A DNA stretch of 64,000 nucleotides from Halomonas dongshanensis (lineage in GTDB: Bacteria; Pseudomonadota; Gammaproteobacteria; Pseudomonadales; Halomonadaceae): NCBI RefSeq assembly GCF_024790395.1, contig NZ_JAJISC010000003.1:124001-188000 (forward strand), given 5' to 3'. Under the pieces are notes generated by a model, which ran no database searches, was not told where the DNA came from, and saw nothing but the letters and a program-made list of their open reading frames with translations. Shown piece by piece: positions 7,355-15,428 of the stretch. The position numbers and the translations under genes were made by a program. Every line of letters begins with the position of its first letter. The stretch's first letter is position 1.

Positions 7355-8395
7355 ATGAGTATTCTCGTTACAGGCGGCAATGGCCAAGTAGGCTTCGAGC
7401 TGCGTCGCCAATTCGCACTCTTCGGTAGCGTCCTTGCCCCTACGCGCCAAGAGCTCGATCTGGCAGATATCCACGCCGTTGAGGCTTATCTTGCCAAGCA
7501 CAAGCCTGCGCTTATTCTGAACGCCGCCGCCTACACCGCCGTAGATAAAGCAGAATGCGAGCCAGAACAGGCAAAACGCTTGAACGCCGATCTACCTGCG
7601 CAACTCGCCCGCTACGCCGCGCAAAATGGTATTACCCTGGTGCATTACTCGAGCGATTACGTTTACCCCGGTAAGGGTGTTGAACCCTGGCGAGAAGATA
7701 GCCCCACCAATCCACTGAGCACGTATGGCCAAACCAAGTTAGAAGGCGATGAAGCAATTCTTCGAAGCGGTTGTGATCACCTTATCTTTCGTACTAGCTG
7801 GGTATACGCCGCACGGGGCAATAACTTCATGAAAACCATGCTACGTCTGGGCCGCGAGCGCGAAGCGCTAAGCATCGTCAACGACCAGATAGGCGCGCCC
7901 ACCCCCGCACGCCTAATCGCCCAGATAAGCGCTTTAGCATTTACGCCTCACGATTCACCATCTACGATGCACCACTCACGGTTCACACCTCACGATTCAC
8001 CATCTACGATGCACCACTCACGGTTCACACCTCACGATTCACCATCTACGATGCACCACTCACGGTTCACACCTCACGATTCACCATCTACGATTCACCA
8101 CTCACGATTCACCCCTCATATTCCCTTAGGCGTTTACCATCTGGCCCCACGCGGCAACACTAGCTGGCACGGCTTTGCTTGCGAAATCTTCCACCAAGCC
8201 AAAGCGCTGGGAAAAACACTGGCAATAGACGCGTCAGGCCTGAAGGCGATACCCACTGCGGCCTACCCAACACAGGCAGTGCGTCCTAGTAATTCGCGTA
8301 TGGCACTCGATAAGCTAGAAGCGGTCATAGGTTTGCACATGCCAGAATGGCAAGATCAGCTAGCGCTCACGTTGCAAGAATATTGTGAAAGGTAA
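7355..8395 (+). CDS. rfbD: dTDP-4-dehydrorhamnose reductase with an in-frame repeat insertion
   Basis: RmlD/RfbD performs the last, NAD(P)H-dependent step to dTDP-L-rhamnose. Seen: ILVTGGNGQVGFEL at the start, NAAAYTAVDKAE, HYSSDYVYPG, STYGQTKLEGDEAI with YxxxK, and FRTSWVYAARGNNFMKTML. The ATG at 7355 has AAAAGGA at proper distance; an upstream ATG at 7328 has none. Between AQISALAF and GVYHLAPRG there are four copies of a 14-residue repeat (TPHDSPSTMHHSRF), coded by 42-base units at 7943-8110, so the protein is 346 residues against the usual about 290-300. The frame is intact on both sides. The insertion lies in the substrate-domain linker; whether it disturbs activity is unknown. Confidence 0.93.
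   Translation: MSILVTGGNGQVGFELRRQFALFGSVLAPTRQELDLADIHAVEAYLAKHKPALILNAAAYTAVDKAECEPEQAKRLNADLPAQLARYAAQNGITLVHYSSDYVYPGKGVEPWREDSPTNPLSTYGQTKLEGDEAILRSGCDHLIFRTSWVYAARGNNFMKTMLRLGREREALSIVNDQIGAPTPARLIAQISALAFTPHDSPSTMHHSRFTPHDSPSTMHHSRFTPHDSPSTMHHSRFTPHDSPSTIHHSRFTPHIPLGVYHLAPRGNTSWHGFACEIFHQAKALGKTLAIDASGLKAIPTAAYPTQAVRPSNSRMALDKLEAVIGLHMPEWQDQLALTLQEYCER
7943..8110 (-). repeat. coding minisatellite: four 42-base units, each of six heptamers
   Basis: Units start at 7943, 7985, 8027 and 8069. Each reads as six heptamers of the CTCACNN/TTCACCN type, the complement of the GTGANNG family. The first three are identical except at the very start; the fourth has ATT for ATG. Because 42 is divisible by both 7 and 3, gain or loss of a unit keeps the rfbD frame. 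Confidence 0.95.
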
Positions 8396-8483
8396 GGCAT
8401 GCGCGAAGTAAGTGGTTTCTGCGCTTAGGCCATTTTCAGCCGTGCCATAGCCCGGCATGGTATACGACTCACGGACGATTTGA

Positions 8484-9392
8484 ATGCTCACCTCAGCACT
8501 TCCCACAAACCCTTCGCAAAGAAAGGGCATCATCCTAGCCGGTGGGTCAGGCTCGCGGCTGCACCCTATCACCCGCGGTGTCTCCAAGCAGCTCCTACCC
8601 ATCTACGATAAACCGATGATCTACTATCCAATCTCGGTGCTCATGTTGGCGGGTATTCGCAATATTCTGATCATCTCCACGCCAGAAGATTTACCGCAAT
8701 ACCAGAACCTATTAGGCAATGGCGAAGACTTCGGCTTGCACTTCGATTACGCCGAGCAGCCAAATCCAGATGGCTTGGCCCAGGCATTCATCATCGGTGA
8801 ACGCTTCATCGGCGACAGCCCCGTTTGCCTGGTTCTGGGCGACAACATCTTCCACGGCCAGCACTTTTCCGACCAGCTCAAGCGCGCGAGTAGCCAGGTA
8901 AACGGCGCTACCGTATTCGGTTATTTGGTGAAAGACCCCGAGCGTTTCGGTGTAGTAGAGTTCGACGAGACGGGTAAGGCCATTTCCATTGAAGAAAAAC
9001 CTAAAAAGCCCAAATCGGCCTATGCCGTTACCGGTCTTTATTTTTTCGATAACGACGTCGTCAGCATCGCAAAGGCGGTACAACCCTCCGAACGCGGTGA
9101 GCTCGAGATCACCAGCGTCAACAATGCGTATCTCGAACGTGGCGATTTGAACGTAGAGCGCCTGGGAAGGGGCTTTGCCTGGCTGGACACCGGCACCCAT
9201 GACAGCCTGCTAGAAGCCAGTCAATACGTACAAACCATCGAGCACCGGCAAGGCCTAAAAATTGCCTGCCTGGAAGAGATCGCCTGGCAAAATGGCTGGA
9301 TCAGTGATGAACGACTGGCAGAACTCGCCAAACCGCTTTCCAAAACCCAATACGGCCAATACTTACAGCGCCTGTTGAAAGGTAAACAGTAA
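8484..9392 (+). CDS. rfbA: Glucose-1-phosphate thymidylyltransferase
   Basis: RmlA/RfbA makes dTDP-glucose from glucose-1-phosphate and dTTP, the entry step to dTDP-rhamnose. The nucleotide-binding start is [36 protein letters not shown] written here in two parts: [11 protein letters not shown] and [16 protein letters not shown]. Further motifs are [27 protein letters not shown] and [19 protein letters not shown]. Length 302 is as expected, with a short extra N-terminus ([13 protein letters not shown]). Its substrate would come from Pgm, encoded at 23.8 kb. The Shine-Dalgarno is weak. Confidence 0.95.
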   Translation: MLTSALPTNPSQRKGIILAGGSGSRLHPITRGVSKQLLPIYDKPMIYYPISVLMLAGIRNILIISTPEDLPQYQNLLGNGEDFGLHFDYAEQPNPDGLAQAFIIGERFIGDSPVCLVLGDNIFHGQHFSDQLKRASSQVNGATVFGYLVKDPERFGVVEFDETGKAISIEEKPKKPKSAYAVTGLYFFDNDVVSIAKAVQPSERGELEITSVNNAYLERGDLNVERLGRGFAWLDTGTHDSLLEASQYVQTIEHRQGLKIACLEEIAWQNGWISDERLAELAKPLSKTQYGQYLQRLLKGKQ

Positions 9393-9470
9393 GTGGTGAA
9401 GAGAGTGGTAAGCCAATGGCTATCATCACTCGACTCCCACAATTCACCACTCACTATTCACCACTGACGG
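9393..9470 (+). repeat. heptamer-type inverted element between rfbA and rfbC
   Basis: The right half holds TTCACCA, CTCACTA, TTCACCA and CTGACGG (9443-9470). The left half (9393 on) has degenerate GTGGTGA/GTGAAGA units in the opposite orientation. It fills the whole gap between the genes and resembles the arms around the four-helix-bundle gene without the gene. Confidence 0.7.
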
Positions 9471-9477
9471 TTTAATC

Positions 9478-10023
9478 ATGCACTACGAAAAGCTCTCCAT
9501 CCCCGATGTAGTACTGTTAACCCCCAATGTTTTCGGTGATGAGCGGGGGTTCTTCATGGAAACCTTTCGACAGAGCGAATTCGAAAACCACTGTGGTCCT
9601 TATCAGTTTGTGCAAGATAACCACAGTAAGTCCAAACAAGGCATTTTGCGAGGATTGCACTATCAGCATCAACATCCACAAGGCAAGTTGGTACGCGTCA
9701 CCCGTGGAGAAGTATTCGATGTCGCTGTAGACATGCGCCAACACTCACCCACCTTCAAACAGTGGGTCGGCGTGCGACTAAGTGAAAAAAATCAACATAT
9801 GCTGTGGGTGCCGCCAGGATTTGCTCATGGCTTCTATGTGACTGGCAAAGAGGCCGAATTCCAGTATAAATGCACCGATTACTATGCACCAGCCGATGAG
9901 GTGTGCCTGCGTTGGAACGATCTCACCATCGGTATCGAATGGCCCTTGAAGGATGGAGCCCAACCGCAGGTTTCCGCAAAGGATGCCAAAGGGCTAACGT
10001 TCGAGCGCGCGCCAACATTTTGA
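9478..10023 (+). CDS. rfbC: dTDP-4-dehydrorhamnose 3,5-epimerase
   Basis: RmlC/RfbC is a 181-residue cupin enzyme converting dTDP-4-keto-6-deoxyglucose to dTDP-4-keto-L-rhamnose. Seen: DERGFFMETFRQSEF, QDNHSKSKQGILRGLHYQ with the catalytic His, KLVRVTRGEVFDVAVDMR, WVPPGFAHGFYV and YYAPADE. All active-site motifs are present and length is standard. It completes the rfbB-rfbD-rfbA-rfbC set. Base composition drops sharply to AT-rich just after its stop. Confidence 0.96.
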   Translation: MHYEKLSIPDVVLLTPNVFGDERGFFMETFRQSEFENHCGPYQFVQDNHSKSKQGILRGLHYQHQHPQGKLVRVTRGEVFDVAVDMRQHSPTFKQWVGVRLSEKNQHMLWVPPGFAHGFYVTGKEAEFQYKCTDYYAPADEVCLRWNDLTIGIEWPLKDGAQPQVSAKDAKGLTFERAPTF

Positions 10024-10219
10024 TCTGAGGTTGCGAAGTGGAGACTACTTTAAGATAGTTTAATATTTTAGCGATGAGGAGTAGGCGGCGGGAAGTGGCT
10101 TAACCTATTCTAATTGAAAGATGGCACTACGCATTTTTCTTTTTTATGCATTGTTTTATTGAGCGAAAGAATTAAATTATTATCAATGGCTAAATATTTT
10201 ACAAAAGAGGAGATGTCAG

Positions 10220-10816
10220 TTGAAGATTAATGATGTTGAGAAAAGTGAGATAAATAAGAAAATAATAGAAAATAAAGATCTAAGAGAGAAGCTGGATAAG
10301 CTTCAAATAGAGCTTAATAGAGAAAAGAGAGAGAGAGAAAAAGTATTAGGTTTCCTTTTTTTATCACAAGAATTGCTCGAGAAAGAGAGAAATAAAAATA
10401 CATCAAATGTTTTTTCTGAAAGTATGGATGAACAACATCATTCATCTTCTCCAGCCATCAACATTTGGTTGAGAGCTAATATTTTTCGGCAGTCAAATTA
10501 TTTTTATAAAAGCAGAAAGTTTAAAAAAGGGTTGTCAAGAAAAATAAATTTATTGAAAAATAGTGTTTTATTTAATTCTGATTGGTACATAGAAAGCTAT
10601 AATATTTTTAATTTTTATGGAATGAAACCTGAAGAGCATTACATTAAGATAGGGGCGTTAGAGGGATATGATCCAAGTCCTGATTTTAGCACCAACGAAT
10701 ATATTAGAACGCATGCTGATGTAGCTGAGTCTGGCCAAAATCCATTGGTTCACTATTTGTCATTTGGTATTAATGAAAATAGATCAATTTCTAATTCCAA
10801 ACTAGTTAAAAAATAG
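10220..10816 (+). CDS. Coiled-coil protein with tandem FDxxWY-type modules found on glycosyltransferases
   Basis: This 198-residue protein starts at TTG 10220 (AGAGGAG seven bases upstream). Residues 1-65 are a Lys/Glu-rich coiled coil. The C-terminal half has two modules of the kind FNSDWYIESYN...HYIKIGALEGYDPSP and FSTNEYIRTHADVAESGQNPLVHYLSFG. The same module flanks the transferase domains in the gene at 15429. No catalytic domain is present, so it may act as a partner or scaffold for glycosyltransferases. It is AT-rich, with codon use unlike rfbC, and is the first gene of the cassette 10.2-14.2 kb. Function is not known. Confidence 0.7.
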   Translation: MKINDVEKSEINKKIIENKDLREKLDKLQIELNREKREREKVLGFLFLSQELLEKERNKNTSNVFSESMDEQHHSSSPAINIWLRANIFRQSNYFYKSRKFKKGLSRKINLLKNSVLFNSDWYIESYNIFNFYGMKPEEHYIKIGALEGYDPSPDFSTNEYIRTHADVAESGQNPLVHYLSFGINENRSISNSKLVKK

Positions 10817-10848
10817 AGCGTATTATTTTTTATTTAAAGGAGATTATC

Positions 10849-12678
10849 TTGAAAACTAAGTTAGAAGAAGCAAATAAGCTATTTAAAGAGGGTAAATATG
10901 AACAGGCATTATCAAGATATCAAAAACTTCCTAATGCCGCACATAATTATATATATGATATTAATATAGACATTTGCAAAAGAGAAATTATAGAAAAAGA
11001 AAAGATTAAGGTAGACCATGCTAAATTATCAGGTGTAAACATTGCCTTTATAACTGACGCTAACTATTTGATGGCAACATATATTGCTATGCATTCAATC
11101 GTTAGCAAAAGAAACACAGATTATAATTATAATATTTACTTGTTTCTAGTTGATTTAGATAAAGCTGAAGCAGAAGCTTTTAATAAGCTCAAAAGAAAAA
11201 ATTTAAAAATTTTCATTATGGAATATTCAGAGTGCACCAAAGAGTTTGCAATTAAAAAAGAAGGGTTTCATGTTTCTACAGCCGCGGTTGTTAAATTTCA
11301 GCTATCAGAAATACTTAAAGACTGTGATAGAGTTTTATATTTAGACGGCGATATAATAGTCCAAGGAGATTTAGTTGATTTTTATAATAAATCTCTTGAA
11401 AATGTCTACGGTGCAGTAGTCGAGGATATAAAGCCTAAGCTTAAGTATAAGCCTAGTATATTGAAAAAGCTTGATATAGAAAAGCACGATGCATATTTTA
11501 ATTCAGGAGTAATGCTTCTGAATCTGAGCAAGCTTAGAGAGGAAAAAGTAGCAGATAAACTATTTGAATATAGGCGGAGTGGTATTAACTTTTTCATGGA
11601 TCAAGACGCATTGAATGTAGTCTTTCGATCTAAATTGAATTTTCTTCCTATCAGGTATAATTTCCTAACAACACTGAGTTCCGTATTCGATATTAGGGAA
11701 ATTAATAGAGAGTATGGTATAAGATATCATTATAATTCATTCGATGAGGCTTTAAATGATGCGGAAGTAATTCATTACGCATCTAAAAATAAACCATGGA
11801 AAGGTGCTAAAGATATATATACTGAAACTTGGTTGAAGCACTTTATTGCATCTAAAGCTTATGAAAGGTTTCCGGCTATTCATCAAGTGCAGCATGATTT
11901 TTTGTCTAGTGAATATATTGTTTCATTAACCTCATACCCAGCGAGAATAAAGAGTGTTCATTTTACTATTGAAAGTATTTTAAGCCAAAGCTTTAAAGCG
12001 GATAAAGTGGTGCTTTGGCTGGCTAGTGAACAGTTCCCAAACAAAGAGAATGATTTGCCAAGTAATTTGGTTTGTTTAAAGGAAAAGGGGCTTTACATTA
12101 AATGGTGTGAAGATATTAGATCGTATAAAAAATTGATTCCAGCTTTGAGAGATTACCCTGATGCGGTAATAGTCACGGCAGATGATGATCTAATTTATGA
12201 GAAAAATTGGTTGTCAAATATAGTAGCTTCGTACTTGCAAGAGCCTAAATCAATTCATTGCTATAGGGCTCACGAAGTAACATTCGATAGCTTTGGGAGA
12301 ATTGTTAAATATAATAGTTGGAGAAAGAACATACAAAATAAAATTTCTAGCCCCACTAACTTTTTTACCGGTTGTGGCGGTGTTCTTTATCCTCCTCGCA
12401 TTTTGCACAAGGATGTTTTTAAAAAAGAAGCTTATTATGAGCTGTGCCAACATGGCGATGATATTTGGTTTTGGGGTATGGCAGTTATTAACGATGTGAA
12501 AATTAAAATTGTTAAAGGCAAAAAGTTTAAATTAAATTTCGTTCCTGAGTCTCAGGATGTAGCGCTTTGGCATGAAAATGATGTGAATGGTAGGAATGAT
12601 GTTATGATTAATAACTTGCTTTTAACATACCCTGATATTGTTAGTAAAATAAAGGGTGACGAAAGAGAGGTGATCTAG
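10849..12678 (+). CDS. Two-domain glycosyltransferase: GT8 followed by a second GT-A-like domain
   Basis: This 609-residue protein starts at TTG 10849 with AAAGGAG upstream. A short TPR-like helical start (KLFKEGKYEQALSRYQKL) precedes a GT8 domain at about 63-330. That domain has VNIAFITDANYLMATYIAMHSI, the DxD motif RVLYLDGDIIVQGDL and the downstream FNSGVMLLNL and HYASKNKPWKG, as in LPS galactosyl/glucosyltransferases. A second domain (about 362-590) begins YIVSLTSYPARIKSVHFTIES and has a candidate DxD in IVTADDDLIYEKNW. It resembles capsule-locus transferases seen without GT8. Two transferase steps in one chain are likely. The next gene overlaps by one base. AT-rich. Confidence 0.85.
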   Translation: MKTKLEEANKLFKEGKYEQALSRYQKLPNAAHNYIYDINIDICKREIIEKEKIKVDHAKLSGVNIAFITDANYLMATYIAMHSIVSKRNTDYNYNIYLFLVDLDKAEAEAFNKLKRKNLKIFIMEYSECTKEFAIKKEGFHVSTAAVVKFQLSEILKDCDRVLYLDGDIIVQGDLVDFYNKSLENVYGAVVEDIKPKLKYKPSILKKLDIEKHDAYFNSGVMLLNLSKLREEKVADKLFEYRRSGINFFMDQDALNVVFRSKLNFLPIRYNFLTTLSSVFDIREINREYGIRYHYNSFDEALNDAEVIHYASKNKPWKGAKDIYTETWLKHFIASKAYERFPAIHQVQHDFLSSEYIVSLTSYPARIKSVHFTIESILSQSFKADKVVLWLASEQFPNKENDLPSNLVCLKEKGLYIKWCEDIRSYKKLIPALRDYPDAVIVTADDDLIYEKNWLSNIVASYLQEPKSIHCYRAHEVTFDSFGRIVKYNSWRKNIQNKISSPTNFFTGCGGVLYPPRILHKDVFKKEAYYELCQHGDDIWFWGMAVINDVKIKIVKGKKFKLNFVPESQDVALWHENDVNGRNDVMINNLLLTYPDIVSKIKGDEREVI

Positions 12679-13391
12679 TGAAGCTAAATGTTTTAGATAA
12701 GGCTGATAATGAAAGAGAAATTATTGATGGCGATCTAAGAAATATTTTTGTCAAGGGTATTTTTGAAAACACCTGTATTAACATAAGCGAAGAAGCATGG
12801 GGGTTGTTAAAGGAAGGAAAAATTAAAATTTTTTTAAATCATATTGGTGGTGTACGCTGCATCGATGGCTTTGTCTTTAACATAAATTCAGGTGCTGGAG
12901 TATTTAGGGTCAATGTTGGGGGGGGGGCTCCATGCTATTTGAGCCTTGGGAATAAGGTTTCTGGCAAGTTCGATATCACTATGTATCGAGGGAGTAGAGT
13001 CTCAATTGGTGACAATACTACTAGTAATGGATGCCGAATATTTTGTGATAACTCCCATTTTACTACAGGTGAGGATTGTATGATTTCCGATGAGGTTTTA
13101 TTTCAAACCTCTGACCAGCATCAAATATTTAATCTGGATAATGGTTTGGTAATAAATGAAAAAAAGGGGGGCATTGATTTGTGCAAGCATGTTTGGATTG
13201 GAAGAAGAAGCACTTTAATAGGGAAGTTTAGTGTTAATGCCGGAGCTATCGTGGCAGCTGGCTCGATTGTTACTCGCGAAGTGGATGAAAATAGCATAGT
13301 AGCCGGCAATCCAGCAAAAAAGATTAAATCAAATGTGTCTTGGTCAAGGAATTTCGGAAAAATTGATCGATATATACAAGATTTAATTTAA
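12678..13391 (+). CDS. Left-handed beta-helix (hexapeptide) acyltransferase, possible O-acetyltransferase
   Basis: This 237-residue protein starts at GTG 12678, overlapping the previous stop by one base. The middle and end carry hexapeptide-repeat signs: VSIGDNTTSNGCRIFCDNSHFTTGEDCMIS, then HVWIGRRSTLIGKFSVNAGAIVAAGSIVTREVDENSIVAGNPAKKIK in sequence (shown as the family-diagnostic turn IGRRSTLIG and end VAGNPAKKIK). The H in SDQHQIF may be catalytic. This is the CysE/LacA/WbbJ type, which usually O-acetylates a sugar with acetyl-CoA. The gene contains a run of ten G (12918-12927) and an A7G6 tract near 13147-13160. Both are in frame now and could switch the gene off by slippage. Confidence 0.85.
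   Translation: MKLNVLDKADNEREIIDGDLRNIFVKGIFENTCINISEEAWGLLKEGKIKIFLNHIGGVRCIDGFVFNINSGAGVFRVNVGGGAPCYLSLGNKVSGKFDITMYRGSRVSIGDNTTSNGCRIFCDNSHFTTGEDCMISDEVLFQTSDQHQIFNLDNGLVINEKKGGIDLCKHVWIGRRSTLIGKFSVNAGAIVAAGSIVTREVDENSIVAGNPAKKIKSNVSWSRNFGKIDRYIQDLI
12918..12927 (+). repeat. ten-G homopolymer inside the acyltransferase gene
   Basis: The run of ten G reads as GGG GGG GGG G in a Val-Gly-Gly-Gly-Ala stretch in a gene that otherwise has few G runs. Tracts of this length are typical slipped-strand contingency sites. Confidence 0.9.
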
Positions 13392-13409
13392 ATTTATGAG
13401 GAGGGTTTT

Positions 13410-14156
13410 ATGGATAGTGATAAAGATAATATAAAAAGGATTATTGATGGTTTGAGAAGCATTGAGAAAATGATTGATCACCAAAATAAAAAAATGCCTG
13501 ATTTAGTTGTTAATAAATTATACTCTAGAATAGAAAGTTTGTTATGGCTACAAAAAAAAATGTCGCTGATTAATCCGCTTCCACCTTTAGCAGGTTGGCC
13601 TGCCGCTCCTGATTTTCTCTTAAAGCTACACGGTTGGATAATCAAAAATAAACCTAATTGCGTAGTTGAAATGGGGAGCGGTATATCCACTATAGTTATT
13701 TCAGATGCTTTAAGACAAAATGGATTTGGTAAGGTGGTTAGTTTTGAGCATCTGGAGGAGTTTCGAGATAAAACTCAAGGTTATATAAGAGAAGAAAACT
13801 TGAGTTGTTTCTCAGATGTTATTCTTTCACCTATTGTTAAATATGATAAAAAACACTTAAGTGAACAGGCTGAAAGTTATTGGTATAGCTTGGATGTAAA
13901 TGAAATCATAGCCCATAATATCGATCTCTTAATTGTGGATGGGCCGCCCGGAAAAATATGTAAGTACTCTCGCTATCCTGCCTTAGGTGCTTTCTACTCG
14001 AAGTTAGCATTTGAAGCAGAGGTTTGGATGGATGATGCTGATCGCTACGAGGAGAAGATAATTAACGAGCAGTGGGTTGATGAATTTGACATGCATAGTG
14101 AGTATTACCCTCTTGAAAAGGGGTTGTTTATACTTAAGAGAAGAAAATCTGAATAA
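13410..14156 (+). CDS. Class I SAM-dependent methyltransferase-like protein
   Basis: This 248-residue protein has an ATG at 13410 with GAGGAGG upstream. An N-terminal helical part precedes a Rossmann-type core: CVVEMGSGISTIVISDAL (SAM motif I), GKVVSFEHLEEFRDKT (acidic residue after strand 2), IDLLIVDGPPG (motif II region), then EAEVWMDDADRYEEKII. The pattern is that of class I methyltransferases attached to glycan loci. The acceptor is unknown, perhaps a sugar hydroxyl of the capsule. A run of nine A at 13552-13560 lies in the coding region. It is the last gene of the AT-rich cassette and is 19 bases before ugd. Confidence 0.75.
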   Translation: MDSDKDNIKRIIDGLRSIEKMIDHQNKKMPDLVVNKLYSRIESLLWLQKKMSLINPLPPLAGWPAAPDFLLKLHGWIIKNKPNCVVEMGSGISTIVISDALRQNGFGKVVSFEHLEEFRDKTQGYIREENLSCFSDVILSPIVKYDKKHLSEQAESYWYSLDVNEIIAHNIDLLIVDGPPGKICKYSRYPALGAFYSKLAFEAEVWMDDADRYEEKIINEQWVDEFDMHSEYYPLEKGLFILKRRKSE

Positions 14157-14175
14157 TTTTTTTAGGTGTTTATAA

Positions 14176-15342
14176 ATGAAAATTGCGATAGCTGGCACTG
14201 GTTACGTTGGTTTATCAAATTCAATGCTGTTAGCTCAGCATCATGAAGTCGTGGCGGTCGATATCGTTCCTGAAAAAGTCGAGATGCTGAACAAAAGCGT
14301 ATCGCCCATCGAGGATGCGGAAATATCCGCCTTCCTGGCGCGGGAAGACCTGCGTTTTACGGCTACATTGGATGCCGACGCCGCCTATCGCGATGCTCAG
14401 TATGTGATCATCGCCACCCCAACTGACTATGACCCGAAATCCAATTACTTCAATACACGTAGCGTAGAAGCCGTCATTCAAAAAGTGATGGAGGTGAACC
14501 CGGAAGCGGTCATGGTCATCAAATCGACCGTTCCTGTGGGCTATACACAAGAAACCGCCGAGCGTTTCAATACACCCAACTTGATTTTCTCACCTGAATT
14601 TTTACGTGAAGGCAAGGCGCTTCACGATAACCTGTATCCTTCACGCATCATCGTAGGTGAGTGCTCAACGCGCGCTGAAACTTTCGCTGAGCTCTTGAAG
14701 CAGGGCGCTCTCAAGCAAGATGTCGAGGTGCTGCTTACCAACAGCACCGAAGCCGAAGCCATCAAGCTGTTTGCCAACACCTACCTTGCCATGCGGGTTG
14801 CCTACTTCAACGAGCTGGATACCTACGCCCAGACCCATGGCCTGGATGCCCGTCAGATCATTCAAGGGGTAGGGCTCGACCCACGTATCGGCAAGCACTA
14901 TAACAACCCAAGCTTCGGTTATGGTGGTTACTGCTTGCCCAAGGATACCAAGCAACTGCTTGCCAACTACGAAGACGTGCCTAATAACATGATTCAGGCC
15001 ATCGTCGAGGCAAACCGTACGCGTAAGGACTTCATTGCTGAATCCGTACTCGAGCGTAACCCGAAAGTAGTCGGCGTCTACCGTTTGATCATGAAGTCCG
15101 GTTCTGACAACTTTCGCGCGAGCGCCATGCAGGGTGTGATGAAGCGGCTGAAAGGCAAGGGCGTAGAGGTCATCGTTTACGAGCCCACGCTTAAGGATGA
15201 AGAGTTTTTCCACTCCAAGGTGATCAAGGACCTCGCATCCTTCAAGGCACAAGCCGATGTCATTCTGACCAATCGCATGGCCAAGGATCTCGAAGACGTG
15301 AGTGATAAGGTTTACACTCGTGACCTTTTCGGAAATGACTAA
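14176..15342 (+). CDS. ugd: UDP-glucose 6-dehydrogenase
   Basis: Ugd oxidises UDP-glucose to UDP-glucuronate with two NAD+, giving a capsule building block. At 388 residues it matches the short enterobacterial form. Seen: [20 protein letters not shown] (NAD motif), [45 protein letters not shown], and the catalytic Cys loop [19 protein letters not shown]. The composition changes within the first codons from AT-rich to the normal level, so a cassette boundary lies at its 5' end. A good terminator follows. Its substrate comes from GalU. Confidence 0.96.
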   Translation: MKIAIAGTGYVGLSNSMLLAQHHEVVAVDIVPEKVEMLNKSVSPIEDAEISAFLAREDLRFTATLDADAAYRDAQYVIIATPTDYDPKSNYFNTRSVEAVIQKVMEVNPEAVMVIKSTVPVGYTQETAERFNTPNLIFSPEFLREGKALHDNLYPSRIIVGECSTRAETFAELLKQGALKQDVEVLLTNSTEAEAIKLFANTYLAMRVAYFNELDTYAQTHGLDARQIIQGVGLDPRIGKHYNNPSFGYGGYCLPKDTKQLLANYEDVPNNMIQAIVEANRTRKDFIAESVLERNPKVVGVYRLIMKSGSDNFRASAMQGVMKRLKGKGVEVIVYEPTLKDEEFFHSKVIKDLASFKAQADVILTNRMAKDLEDVSDKVYTRDLFGND

Positions 15343-15380
15343 GTTTTCTGGTAGCTGTTTTCAGCTACCCTGAACTCGTC

Positions 15381-15406
15381 AAGGGCCTTCACGGAGGCCC
15401 TTTTTT
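15381..15406 (+). terminator. Rho-independent terminator after ugd
   Basis: AAGGGCCT and AGGCCCTT form an 8-bp stem around TCACGG, running into TTTTTT. It lies 38 bases after the ugd stop. Confidence 0.9.
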
Positions 15407-15428
15407 CTTGCTTACGGCACCTACTTGT

